A DNA stretch of 64,000 nt. Source: Verrucomicrobiaceae bacterium (lineage in GTDB: Bacteria > Verrucomicrobiota > Verrucomicrobiia > Verrucomicrobiales > Verrucomicrobiaceae). The notes under the pieces were generated by a model. That model worked only from the letters and a program-made list of their open reading frames with translations. It had not been told where the DNA came from and did not search any database. The position numbers and the translations under genes were made by a program. The DNA lies in assembly GCA_019694165.1 (NCBI GenBank), contig JAIBCL010000017.1, forward strand, positions 89,920 to 153,919, read 5' to 3'. Positions 34,700-44,066 of this stretch are shown here, piece after piece. How positions within the stretch are numbered: position 1 is the first letter of the stretch; every line of letters starts with the position of its first letter.

Positions 34700-37600
34700 A
34701 TGACTTTTGTCCGCATTCCTTTCTCCTTGGTTTTGACCGCCTGCCTCGTGGCGGGCAGTGCGTTTGCTGCTGACGATGATGCCCAGCGTGCCGCGATGAA
34801 GTTCTTCGAGAACGACGTGCGTCCGATCTTTGTCAACAAATGCTACGACTGTCATAGCAAGACCAAGCAGAAGGGTGGGCTGCGCGTGGATCATATCGGT
34901 TACCTCAAAACGGGTGGCGATACGGGGCCTGCGATTGTGCCGGGTGATCCTGAGAAGTCGCCGCTGATCGAGGCGGTGCGCTACAAGAACGATGACTTCA
35001 AGATGCCGCCGAAGAACAATGGCGGGAAGATGACGGACGCAGAAATCGCGGCGCTGGAGAAGTGGGTGAAGATGGGCGCGCCGTGGCCGGAGGACTCTGC
35101 TTCAAAGGTGACGGAAGGCGGCTTCACGGAGGAGCAGCGGAAGTATTGGTTCTTCCAGCCGGTGCAAAAGGTGTCACCGCCGAAAGTGACGAGCGCGTGG
35201 GTGAAGAACGACATTGATCGTTTCATCGCGGCGAAGCACACGGAGATGAAGCTCGATCCGGCACCGGAGGCGGACCGCCATGAGCTGGTGCGCCGCGTGT
35301 ATTTTGATCTGCATGGTCTGCCGCCCACGAAGGATCAGATCGATGCCTTTGTGAACGACAAGGACCCGCGCGCTTATGAGAAGCTGGTGGATGAGTTGCT
35401 CGCATCGCCGCGCTACGGCGAGCGCTGGGCGCAGCATTGGCTCGACCTCGTGCGCTACGCGGAGAGCGATGGCTACAATGCGGATGCGTATCGTCCATCG
35501 GTGTGGCCGTATCGCGACTACGTCATCAAGTCGCTCAACGATGACAAGCCCTACGACCGCTTCGTGCGCGAGCAGCTCGCAGGCGACGAGATCACGCCGG
35601 ACGATCCGAACGTGCTCATCGGCACTGCGTTCCTGCGTCATCCGGTTTATGAGTGGAACCAGCGCGATGTGCGCGGCCAGTGGGACATCATCCTCACCGA
35701 CATGACGGACACGACGGGCGAGCTGTTCCTCGGCCTGAGTATGGGATGCGCGCACTGCCACAATCACAAGTTCGATCCTATCTTGCAGAAGGACTACTAC
35801 CGTCTGCGCGCCTTCCTCGCGCCCGTGCAGTGGCGCGATGATATGAAGCTGGCGACGCAGGAGGAGAAAAAAGCCTTCGCCGAACAACAAGCGAAGTGGG
35901 AGGCCACGACCGCCACCATTCGTGCGGAGATGGAGACGCTGGCGAAGCCGGTGATGGAAGGCAAGACACACTCCGCCGTGAAGAAGTTCGCCGACGACCT
36001 CCAGGACATCATCAACAAACCCAACGACAAGCGCGATCCGCTGGAGAAGCAGCTCATGGTGTTGTGCCAGCGTCAGATCACGATGGAGCACGAGAAAGCC
36101 GATGTGGTGAAGTCGCTGAAGGACGAGAAGGCGAAGGCGCGCTATGGCGAGCTAGAGAAGCAGTTGAAGGAGTTCGACTCGCTGAAGCCGAAGCCACTGA
36201 TGGATGCATTCGTCGCGACCGACGCGGCATCGAAGGCGCCACCCGTTTCGATCAAAACACGCAAAGGCGAGCAGGAGATCGAGCCGGGCTTCCTCTCGGT
36301 GATCGACACGAGCGCTCCGAAGATCGAGGCGAAGGGCAACTCCACGGGCCGTCGCACGGCGCTCGCAAACTGGATCACGCGCCCGGACAACCAGCTCTCC
36401 ACGCGCGTCATCGTGAACCGCGTGTGGCAGTATCACTTCGGTCGCGGCATCGTCACGACGGCAAGCGACTTCGGCAAACTTGGCGAGCCGCCGACTCATC
36501 CTGAGCTGCTCGATTTCCTCACGACGAAGTTTGTCAAAGGCGGCTGGCATTTGAAGCAACTGCATCGCGACATCATGCTCTCGGCCACGTATCGCCAGAC
36601 GGCGCGTCGCGAGCCGTCGTCGGAGATCGCGAAGGTCGATCCGTCGAACAAGTATCTCTGGCGCTTCAATCCGCGTCGTCTCGATGCCGAGCAGGTGCGC
36701 GATGCCTTGCTCGCGGTGAGCGGTGAACTCGATCCGCAAGCTGGCGGTCCCGCAGGCGATGGCAATGGCACGCGTCGCTCCATCTACACGATGAAGAAGC
36801 GCAACAATCCGAACGAGCTTCTCCGTGCGCTCGATATGCCCGCCGGCTTCGCAAGCGTAGCCGAACGCCAGAGCACGACCACGCCGACGCAGGCGTTGCA
36901 ATTGATCAATGGCGACTGGCTGCTATCGCGCTCGCGCAAGCTCGCCGCTCATGTCGAGTCAATTGATGATGCATGGCTCGCGGTGCTCGGTCGTCCGCCG
37001 ACGGAGAAGGAGCGTAAGACGGCCGAGGGTTTCCTCAAGAAGCGCGCTGGCAAGGCCAAGCCCACTCAACCGAAGGCAGACAGCGATGAATCGCTCGCTG
37101 ACTTCCAGGAGAACTCGCCGCATGAGCGACTACTCGTGAACACTGGCGAAAAGGAAGGCGATGAGTTCACGGTCGAGGCCATCGTGAGCCTCGACAGCAT
37201 CGATGTGAACGCTTCCGTGCGCACTATCGCTTCACGTTGGAACGGAGGTAAAGACAGCCTCGAAGCCTTTGGCTGGAGCCTCGGCGTCACTGGCGAAAAG
37301 TCGCGCTACAAGCCGCGCAACGTCATCGTGCAAGTCGTCGGCTACGATGAGAACTCGAACATCGGCTATCAAGTCGTGCCCTCGAATGTCCACATCGAAC
37401 TCGGCCGTCGCTACCACATCGCCGCTCGCGTCTCATGCACGGGCAAGAACGTCACCTTCTCGATTCGCGATCTCGAAACACCCGGCGCTGCGATTCAATC
37501 CGCCGTCGTGCCAATGGATATTCGCTCGAAGCTCAGCCAGGGCGCGTCGCAGATCGTCATCGGCGGCATGAACAAGCGCTCATCCGCCAGCCAGTGGCAC

Positions 37601-37840
37601 GGCCAAATCGAGGCCGTGCGCATCGCCAGCAGCGTGCTGCCCGACAAGTCGCTCAACGCGAACCCCGAGCGCTGGAGCGAAGGTTTTGTCACTTGGCGCA
37701 GCGCCGATCCTTTGAACTCGCAGTTCGAGTGGTCCGGCAACGACAAGAAGGTCGCCGAAGCGAATGACCCCTATCGCCAAGCCATGAACGACCTCTGCCA
37801 GATGCTGCTCAACACGAACGAATTCTTTTACCTCCACTAA
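34700..37840 (+). CDS. PSCyt1-DUF1549-DUF1553 protein with LamG/ConA-like insertion
   Basis: Exported protein of 1046 aa; the ATG at 34700 puts the signal peptide first (RIPFSLVLTACLVAGSAFA). PSCyt1 has CYDCHSKTKQKGG; DUF1549 has LVRRVYFDLHGLPPTKDQI, DLVRYAESDGYNADAY and CAHCHNHKFDP; DUF1553 has NQLSTRVIVNRVWQYHFGRGI and RQSTTTPTQALQLINGD. Residues about 820-985 form a beta-rich, concanavalin/LamG-like segment (FTVEAIVSLDSIDVNASVR, WHGQIEAVRIASSVLP) inserted before the last DUF1553 strand, so this member probably binds a carbohydrate. The DUF1501 gene begins 4 nt after its stop; the two are surely coexpressed. Confidence 0.94.
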   Translation: MTFVRIPFSLVLTACLVAGSAFAADDDAQRAAMKFFENDVRPIFVNKCYDCHSKTKQKGGLRVDHIGYLKTGGDTGPAIVPGDPEKSPLIEAVRYKNDDFKMPPKNNGGKMTDAEIAALEKWVKMGAPWPEDSASKVTEGGFTEEQRKYWFFQPVQKVSPPKVTSAWVKNDIDRFIAAKHTEMKLDPAPEADRHELVRRVYFDLHGLPPTKDQIDAFVNDKDPRAYEKLVDELLASPRYGERWAQHWLDLVRYAESDGYNADAYRPSVWPYRDYVIKSLNDDKPYDRFVREQLAGDEITPDDPNVLIGTAFLRHPVYEWNQRDVRGQWDIILTDMTDTTGELFLGLSMGCAHCHNHKFDPILQKDYYRLRAFLAPVQWRDDMKLATQEEKKAFAEQQAKWEATTATIRAEMETLAKPVMEGKTHSAVKKFADDLQDIINKPNDKRDPLEKQLMVLCQRQITMEHEKADVVKSLKDEKAKARYGELEKQLKEFDSLKPKPLMDAFVATDAASKAPPVSIKTRKGEQEIEPGFLSVIDTSAPKIEAKGNSTGRRTALANWITRPDNQLSTRVIVNRVWQYHFGRGIVTTASDFGKLGEPPTHPELLDFLTTKFVKGGWHLKQLHRDIMLSATYRQTARREPSSEIAKVDPSNKYLWRFNPRRLDAEQVRDALLAVSGELDPQAGGPAGDGNGTRRSIYTMKKRNNPNELLRALDMPAGFASVAERQSTTTPTQALQLINGDWLLSRSRKLAAHVESIDDAWLAVLGRPPTEKERKTAEGFLKKRAGKAKPTQPKADSDESLADFQENSPHERLLVNTGEKEGDEFTVEAIVSLDSIDVNASVRTIASRWNGGKDSLEAFGWSLGVTGEKSRYKPRNVIVQVVGYDENSNIGYQVVPSNVHIELGRRYHIAARVSCTGKNVTFSIRDLETPGAAIQSAVVPMDIRSKLSQGASQIVIGGMNKRSSASQWHGQIEAVRIASSVLPDKSLNANPERWSEGFVTWRSADPLNSQFEWSGNDKKVAEANDPYRQAMNDLCQMLLNTNEFFYLH

Positions 37841-37844
37841 CACC

Positions 37845-39245
37845 ATGCCCTGCCATCGATACGACCAACCGACCTCGCGTCGCGACTTCCTGCAATCCGC
37901 CGGCTGTGGCTTTGGCGCGGTAGCGCTCGCGGCATTGATGAATGAAAACAACGCTGCGGCTGCCACACTCGCGCATCGTGCCGCGAAGGCGAAGCATGTG
38001 ATCTTCCTCTTCATGGAAGGCGGACCGAGTCATCTCGACACGTTCGATTACAAGCCGCTGCTCAACAAGCTCGCGGGGCAATCCTTGCCGGCCAGCTTTA
38101 AGCCGCCGATCACTGCGATGGGCGAAACGAAGTCGCCGCTGCTCGAATGCAAACGCACCTGGAAGCAATACGGCCAGGGCGGTCTGTGGGTCTCGGATTG
38201 GTTCACCAACGTCGCGCAGCACGCCGACGATCTCGCAGTGATTCATTCGTGCGCATCGAGCGGCATCAATCACGCAGGCGGCGTGTGTTCGATGAACACC
38301 GGCTCCGTCTTCGGCGGTCGTCCGTCGCTTGGTGCATGGGCGCAGTATGGTCTCGGCAGTGAGAACCGGAATCTGCCTGGCTTCGTCGTGATCAAGGACA
38401 GCGAAGCCACCGTGGTGAATGGCGCGCGTAACTGGGGCAACGGCTTCATGCCTGCCGTGTATCAAGGCGTGGAGTTCGCCTCGGACGGCACGCCGATCAA
38501 ATACCTCGACAACCCGAAGGGCGTGGATCGCAAACGTCAGCGCGACAAGCTCGACCTGCTCGGCGCGCTCAATCGCGACTATAACGCGACACGCCAGAGC
38601 AACACCGAACTCGACGCGCGCATCAAGGGCTACGAACTCGCCTATCAAATGCAGGCCGAGGCCCCTGAAGCCGTCGATCTCAGCAAGGAAACCGAAGCGA
38701 CCAAGGCGCTCTACGGCATGGACGATGAGAAGACGGCTGTCTATGGCCGCAACTGCCTGCTCGCGCGTCGTCTCATCGAAAACGGCGTGCGTTTCGTGCA
38801 GCTCTACTCCGGTGCCGGCAGTAAGTGGGACAGCCACAAGGGCATCGAAGTGAATCATTCCAAGCTTTGCAACGCTGTCGATAAACCCATCGCCGGCCTT
38901 CTTACTGATCTGAAGTCACGTGGCCTGCTGGAAGAAACACTGGTCATCTGGGGCGGCGAATTCGGTCGCACTCCCATGTCCGAGCAAGGTGACGGTCGCG
39001 ATCACAACCCCACCGGTTTCACCATGTGGATGGCCGGCGGCGGCGTGAAAGGCGGCCAGACCTACGGCATGACGGATGAGCTTGGTTTGTATGCGGTCGA
39101 AGATCGCCTGCATGTGCATTCGATTCACGCGACGCTGCTCTACCTGCTCGGCATCGATCACACGAAGCTGACATACAATCACAAGGGCCTGCCCGAGCGC
39201 ATCGATCAGAACGAAGGGAAGCCTTACACGAAGCTGCTCGTCTGA
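37845..39245 (+). CDS. DUF1501 protein, Tat-exported
   Basis: Protein of 466 aa in the alkaline-phosphatase/sulfatase-like superfamily. Tat signal: SRRDFLQSAGCGFGAVALAALM. The DUF1501 body follows: KHVIFLFMEGGPSHLDTFDYKP, VGMAELPH-like ADDLAVIHSCASSGINHAGG, GRPSLGAWAQYGLGSENRNLPGFVV, LLARRLIENGVRFVQLYSGAG, VIWGGEFGRTPMSEQGDGRDHNPTGFTMWMAGGGVKGG. His and Asp residues in HLDTFD, GRDHN and the final IDH look like metal ligands of the superfamily. Physiological reaction unknown. Coupled to the PSCyt1 protein, as is normal in these phyla. Confidence 0.94.
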   Translation: MPCHRYDQPTSRRDFLQSAGCGFGAVALAALMNENNAAAATLAHRAAKAKHVIFLFMEGGPSHLDTFDYKPLLNKLAGQSLPASFKPPITAMGETKSPLLECKRTWKQYGQGGLWVSDWFTNVAQHADDLAVIHSCASSGINHAGGVCSMNTGSVFGGRPSLGAWAQYGLGSENRNLPGFVVIKDSEATVVNGARNWGNGFMPAVYQGVEFASDGTPIKYLDNPKGVDRKRQRDKLDLLGALNRDYNATRQSNTELDARIKGYELAYQMQAEAPEAVDLSKETEATKALYGMDDEKTAVYGRNCLLARRLIENGVRFVQLYSGAGSKWDSHKGIEVNHSKLCNAVDKPIAGLLTDLKSRGLLEETLVIWGGEFGRTPMSEQGDGRDHNPTGFTMWMAGGGVKGGQTYGMTDELGLYAVEDRLHVHSIHATLLYLLGIDHTKLTYNHKGLPERIDQNEGKPYTKLLV

Positions 39246-39379
39246 AAGACCCGGGAAGCGAAGCAATGGTGCGCGGTCCAGGTTGACGGGATTGTTCGCT
39301 GACGCCACGAGCTGTGTGCGCGCGCAACCTTCCACATGCGGGGTCCGGCCCGGTCGGCTTGCCTGTCGATCACCGGAAG

Positions 39380-40546
39380 TCACAAGTCAGAGCACGCGCG
39401 GCGCGCCCAGGCGTCGGCGGCGATGAGCTGGTCGAGGGACGGATGGTGCACGATGTCATGCTTCTGCATCACGGTATCGACAGTCTGCCAGATGCGCGGG
39501 AAGGAGATGCGCCCGTTGAGGAAGGCATCGACGGCCATTTCGTTGGCGGCATTGAGCACGGCTGGCAGCGTCCCGCCGGTCTCCCCGGCCTGGCGCGCAA
39601 GGTCGAGCGCGGGGAAAACGTCGGTGCGCGGCGCCTCGAAGTGGAGCGCGGCAAGCTTGGCGAAGTCGAGCGGCGGCAGCGAATTCGCCACGCGCTCGGG
39701 CCAGGTGACGGCGTACTGGATGGGGAAGCACATGTCGCTGTGGCTGAGCTGGGCGATGACGGAATTGTCAACGAACTCGACCATGCTGTGCACGATGCTC
39801 TGCGGATGCACGACCACTTCGATCTTGCTCATCGGCACGCCGAAGAGCCAGCGTGCCTCGATCATTTCCAGCCCTTTGTTGAAGAGCGTGGCTGAGTCGA
39901 TGGTGATCTTCCGGCCCATCGTCCATGTGGGATGCTTGAGCGCCTGCGTCACGGTGACGTGCGCGATCTGCTCGGCCGGCAAGGAGCGGAAGGGGCCGCC
40001 CGAGGCGGTGAGCAGGATGCGACGTATCTCGCTCTGCCGGTCGCCTTCGAGGCACTGGAAGATGGCGTTGTGCTCGCTGTCCACTGGCAAAATGTCCACG
40101 CCGTATTTTGCGGCGGCGCTCATCACGGCTTCGCCAGCCATCACGAGGATCTCCTTGCTCGCCACCGCCAGATGCTTTCCGCACTCGATGGCTGCCAACG
40201 CGGGCGCGAGGCCCGCGGTGCCGACGATGGCGACGATGACCATGTCGGCGTCCGATGCGCGCACGAGATCGACGAGGCCCTGCTCGCCGCCGTGGACCTC
40301 CACGTCCGGAGGCAGCAGTTCGCGCGCGCGCCGGGCCGCGCCTGCGTCGGTAAGCGCCACCTGCTTCACCTGCGTCTCGGCGACCTGGGCGACGAGCGCA
40401 TCGACGCTGCGCTGCGCGGCCAGGCCGGTGATCGTCATGCGCTCCGGAATGTCCCGCGCGACCTTCAGCGAACTGGCGCCGATGGAGCCGGTGGAGCCGA
40501 GGACCAGAACCTTGCGCGGACGGGAGGATGATGAAGATGACGCCAT
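39380..40546 (-). CDS. dxr: 1-deoxy-D-xylulose 5-phosphate reductoisomerase
   Basis: Cytosolic enzyme of 388 aa for the second step of the MEP isoprenoid pathway: DXP to 2-C-methyl-D-erythritol 4-phosphate with NADPH. A Ser-run start (MASSSSSSRPRK) precedes the NADPH-binding GSTGSIGASSLKV. Active-site motifs: ASKEILVMAG, LPVDSEHNAIFQCLEG (metal-binding Asp/Glu), TASGGPFRSLP, HPTWTMGRKITIDSATLFNKGLEMIEARWLFG, and VHPQSIVHSMVEFVDNSVIAQLSHSDM. Length and motifs are complete. It lies 32 nt after the GH10-like gene on the same strand, an odd pairing that may share a promoter. Confidence 0.96.
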   Translation of the reverse strand: MASSSSSSRPRKVLVLGSTGSIGASSLKVARDIPERMTITGLAAQRSVDALVAQVAETQVKQVALTDAGAARRARELLPPDVEVHGGEQGLVDLVRASDADMVIVAIVGTAGLAPALAAIECGKHLAVASKEILVMAGEAVMSAAAKYGVDILPVDSEHNAIFQCLEGDRQSEIRRILLTASGGPFRSLPAEQIAHVTVTQALKHPTWTMGRKITIDSATLFNKGLEMIEARWLFGVPMSKIEVVVHPQSIVHSMVEFVDNSVIAQLSHSDMCFPIQYAVTWPERVANSLPPLDFAKLAALHFEAPRTDVFPALDLARQAGETGGTLPAVLNAANEMAVDAFLNGRISFPRIWQTVDTVMQKHDIVHHPSLDQLIAADAWARRACSDL

Positions 40547-40578
40547 GGAATTAGTTCTACGCCAGACTCACCGTCCGT

Positions 40579-42381
40579 TCACCACGTCACCCGCGCAGGC
40601 TTGCCATTCTTCAAAAAGCGATGCGTGGACGTGGCGCGCTTCCCATCCTTTTCCACGGTGATTTCGTACAGCCCCTCGTGGCCGCGCGCGGACCACGCGC
40701 CGTTGTCACCGGTTGCGCCGCCGGTCTTCGTGGCCCAGCGGTCCCACACGAGGTCGCGCCAGACTTTGGCATTGGGTTTCTCGCTCCAGTCTTTGCGCCA
40801 GAGCGCGGCCTCCGGCTTCCAGCCGGCGCCCTCCCAGAAGACCCAAAGCATGAAGCCGCTGTATGCCGGATGGCTGTAGGCCATGATGAGGCAGTCCCGC
40901 AGCCAGTCCGCCTGCAAGTCCTCGTCGCCATTGGTGATCACGTCGAACTCGGTGATCTCGAGATTTGACACGAGTTTGGCGAAGCGGTCGCTGATGCGCA
41001 GCATCTCCGTCGGCGCGGGCAGGAAGCTGCTGTGAAAGTGCGCCATGTTGCCGATGCCGTGCGGTTTGGCGCCTTGCTGGATGAGCGTCTCGATGGCCTG
41101 GAAGTACTCGTCCTGCTGGCGTCCTTCACGGAAGACCTGGTCCTCGTTCACAAAGAGAGGCACCTTCACCCGCTTGCGCGCGGCATTGATCACGTCCGCG
41201 TAGAATTGCGGGCTGATCACCCGGTCCACGGTGTTGCGCGGCGACTCCCAGCCAACCGGGTGGTTCACCGCATCCCACTCGTTCACGTACCTGCCGGCGC
41301 CGGCGATGACATCTTCGAGATGACTCATCACACGGCGCCGGATCATTTTCGGATCGGACTTCAACTCCTCCGACCACTTCTCCCACGGTCCCCAGCACAG
41401 GTAGTGGCCGCGCACGCTCATGCCGCGATCCTGCGCCCACTTCAGCGCGCCGACGGACCACTCATTGCGGAACTCCATGCCCGAGTTCGATCTGCCTGCC
41501 TCCCAGCCGAAGGGCTTCAGATCATTCTCGAGCACGATTCGGCTGAAGTTCGCATCCACCATCTCGCGGTACTTCGCCACTCGCGCGTCAGCGCCCATGA
41601 GAAGCTTTGCCTTCACCGCCGCGCCGAAGCCGAATTGATGCCGTTTCAATGCCACGCCCACCCTGGCATCGGACACGGGCTTGCCGGTGGCGTCCGTCAC
41701 CTCGACGACAAGGTCCGTGGTGCGGATACGCTCGATGCGCTCGAGCGCCTCCTTGCGCCACGGCGCATCATCATCGCGGCCCGGATAGTGCAAATACGGC
41801 CGCGGCAGCTTCTCCATCGGAAAGTCCGGGCCGTAGTCGATCAAGCGCAGCGCCGCCAGTTCCAGCGTCTGCCTTCTGCCTCCGGGCATCAGGATCGCAT
41901 GCGTGGCACCGTCCTTCCATGTCGCGTTCGCCGGGAAAGGAATGAACATCGTCTCCCACGCCGCACCGACTTCGAACGCATCCTGGCCCAGCTTCGTGTA
42001 GTCCGGCGGATCCTTGATCTCCACGACAACACGCGCACCGCCCTTGCCATCGGCCGTGCTGCCAGGCACGCAGCGCGCCTGGAAGGTGAGCAGCATCTTG
42101 TCGCCCTGCTTCACTTCACGAACGACAGGCGCGCGGAGTTGGATTTGAAACGGTCCCGCCTTGTCATCGAGCAGCTCCACGCGCCAGCCCCTGCCGTGAG
42201 GCGTGTCGATCACCTCGCCGCGCACGCGTTCCTTGCCACCGGTGAGCACGGCACGCTCCAGAGCGTCAGCGTCCAGCACGTCGCGTCCTCCGGCAGGGAT
42301 GGCCGTCGCGGCGGATGCGCTGACGGCAAAGGCGGCGAGCGGTGCCAAAACAGAGAAAACGAGAGAGCAAGATGCACACAT
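40579..42381 (-). CDS. Glycoside hydrolase family 10-like protein with altered acid/base site
   Basis: Exported protein of 600 aa. Signal peptide (SLVFSVLAPLAAFAVSASA), then a carbohydrate-binding-like beta domain (about 45-190, FQIQLRAPVVREVKQGDKMLLTF), then a GH10 TIM barrel (about 240-545). GH10 landmarks are there: RHQFGFGAAVKAKLL, FSRIVLENDLKPFGWE, DRGMSVRGHYLCWG, and the nucleophile strand LEITEFD (Glu478). The usual WDVVNE carrying the acid/base Glu reads WDAVNH (His374), and the LYYNDYN-like strand reads LFVNEDQVF. Family enzymes cleave xylan; this one may be inactive, use another residue, or only bind glycan. Last gene before dxr on the strand. Confidence 0.85.
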   Translation of the reverse strand: MCASCSLVFSVLAPLAAFAVSASAATAIPAGGRDVLDADALERAVLTGGKERVRGEVIDTPHGRGWRVELLDDKAGPFQIQLRAPVVREVKQGDKMLLTFQARCVPGSTADGKGGARVVVEIKDPPDYTKLGQDAFEVGAAWETMFIPFPANATWKDGATHAILMPGGRRQTLELAALRLIDYGPDFPMEKLPRPYLHYPGRDDDAPWRKEALERIERIRTTDLVVEVTDATGKPVSDARVGVALKRHQFGFGAAVKAKLLMGADARVAKYREMVDANFSRIVLENDLKPFGWEAGRSNSGMEFRNEWSVGALKWAQDRGMSVRGHYLCWGPWEKWSEELKSDPKMIRRRVMSHLEDVIAGAGRYVNEWDAVNHPVGWESPRNTVDRVISPQFYADVINAARKRVKVPLFVNEDQVFREGRQQDEYFQAIETLIQQGAKPHGIGNMAHFHSSFLPAPTEMLRISDRFAKLVSNLEITEFDVITNGDEDLQADWLRDCLIMAYSHPAYSGFMLWVFWEGAGWKPEAALWRKDWSEKPNAKVWRDLVWDRWATKTGGATGDNGAWSARGHEGLYEITVEKDGKRATSTHRFLKNGKPARVTW

Positions 42382-42523
42382 GGCGCGCCATCATTGCAAC
42401 ACGGGAGGAAAGGAGGCAAGCGCGACGGACGAAGATGCTCTCACACCGGGCCGCCTTCTGGAGCGCGCCATCGTTTCACGGCCATGTCCGTCGTCGCAAG
42501 CCGACGCTGTCCCCCAATGCACA

Positions 42524-43933
42524 TCATGCCAGGATATCCTTGATCACTTTCGGCCCTTCCACGCCGCTGAGGCGGGCATCGAGCCCCTGGAACTTGAAGG
42601 TGAACGCCTCGTGATTGATGCCGAGCTGGTGGAGCATCGTGGCATGCAGGTCGTGAACCGTGGTGATCTTCTCAACAGCGGCGTACCCGAGGTCGTCGGT
42701 GCTGCCATAAACGAAACCGCGCCTCACACCGGCTCCGGCCATCCAGATGGTCATGGCCTTGTTGTGATGGTCGCGACCGACCGGGCCTTTGTTTCCCTGC
42801 GCCATCGGAGTGCGGCCGAACTCTCCCGCCCACACGATCAGCGTGTCATCGAACATGCCGCGCTGCTTCAGATCAGTGATCAGCGCCGCGCACGCCTTGT
42901 CGATCTCCTTCGCGCGCAGCGGCAGTTCTTCGCGCAGCAGGCTGTGATGATCCCAATCGCGATGGTAGAGCTGGATGAAACGCGTGCCGCGCTCGGCGAG
43001 ACGACGCGCGAGCAGGCAGTTCGAGGCGAACGATCCATCGCCCGGCGTGCACCCGTAGAGGTCGAGCGTGTTCTGGCCTTCCTTCTTGATGTCCATCAGC
43101 TCCGGCACGCTCATCTGCATCTGAAATGCCATCTCATACTGAGCGATGCGCGTCGCGATCTCGGGATCATCGACGAGCGTGTTGCGTTGCTTGTTGAGCA
43201 CATTGATCGCCGCCACATCAGCGCCTTGACGCTCGCGCGTCACACCATTCGGACTCGTCAGATACAAAACCGGATCGCCCTGCGAGCGAAGCTGCACGCC
43301 CTGGAACCGCGATGGCAAAAACCCGCTGCTCCACTGCCGCTGCGCGATTGGCTGTGGCGTGCGGCCTTTGCCCGTGGACACGGCGACGACGAATCCCGGC
43401 AAGTCACTCGACTCGCTGCCCAGCCCATACGTCACCCACGCGCCCATGCTTGGCCGACCCGCGATCTGCGCGCCCGTGTTCATGAACATGTGCGCCGGAT
43501 CGTGATTGATCGCGTCCGTGGTCATCGACTTGATGATCGTGAGGTCGTCCACCACCGAGCCGAGGTGCGGCAGCAACTCGGACAACTCCGTGCCCTGCTT
43601 GCCGAACTTCTGAAACTGAAACATCGGCCCCTTGCACACCAGCTTCTGTCCCTGAAGCTGAGCCAACTGCTGCCCCTTCGTGAACGACTCCGGCATCGGC
43701 TTGCCATCCATCTCAGCGAGCTTCGGCTTGTAGTCGAACAACTCTAACTGCGACGGCCCGCCCGCCATCGTGAGCCAAATGACACGCTTCGCCTTCTGCG
43801 GCAGCGGCAACGATGTCAGCACGCCACGCGTCGCCGCATTCGCCTCGCTCATCAGCGATGCCAGGGCGACGGCTCCCAGGCCATGCGTGGTCCGGCCGAG
43901 GAAAGCACGACGGGAATGAAGAAGCGGAGTCAT
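42524..43933 (-). CDS. DUF1501 protein, Tat-exported, without adjacent PSCyt1 partner
   Basis: Protein of 469 aa from the ATG at 43933 (an open frame runs to 44035). Twin-Arg signal: HSRRAFLGRTTHGLGAVALASLM. Body: KRVIWLTMAGGPSQLELFDYKP, VVDDLTIIKSMTTDAINHDPAHMFMNTG, GRPSMGAWVTYGLGSESSDLPGFVV, LLARRLAERGTRFIQLYHRDWDHH, VWAGEFGRTPMAQGNKG with GRDHHNKAMTIWMAGAGVRRG. The HLDTFD of the other copy is QLELFD here, so a metal-site residue differs. In most genomes DUF1501 genes follow a DUF1549/DUF1553 gene, but here the neighbours are the Gfo/Idh/MocA gene upstream and GH10 downstream, all on the minus strand. Confidence 0.93.
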   Translation of the reverse strand: MTPLLHSRRAFLGRTTHGLGAVALASLMSEANAATRGVLTSLPLPQKAKRVIWLTMAGGPSQLELFDYKPKLAEMDGKPMPESFTKGQQLAQLQGQKLVCKGPMFQFQKFGKQGTELSELLPHLGSVVDDLTIIKSMTTDAINHDPAHMFMNTGAQIAGRPSMGAWVTYGLGSESSDLPGFVVAVSTGKGRTPQPIAQRQWSSGFLPSRFQGVQLRSQGDPVLYLTSPNGVTRERQGADVAAINVLNKQRNTLVDDPEIATRIAQYEMAFQMQMSVPELMDIKKEGQNTLDLYGCTPGDGSFASNCLLARRLAERGTRFIQLYHRDWDHHSLLREELPLRAKEIDKACAALITDLKQRGMFDDTLIVWAGEFGRTPMAQGNKGPVGRDHHNKAMTIWMAGAGVRRGFVYGSTDDLGYAAVEKITTVHDLHATMLHQLGINHEAFTFKFQGLDARLSGVEGPKVIKDILA

Positions 43934-44066
43934 GCAGGAGGGAACGGCCTTGCGTCCCCCGTCTTGCCGCCGTGACGACGGACCGGTTCTTCGTTTGGTG
44001 CTGGCCTCGGGGCGCACAGCCGGCAGGCGGGGCAAGGCAGATGCCCGCCCCGCTTACAGCGCAGCC

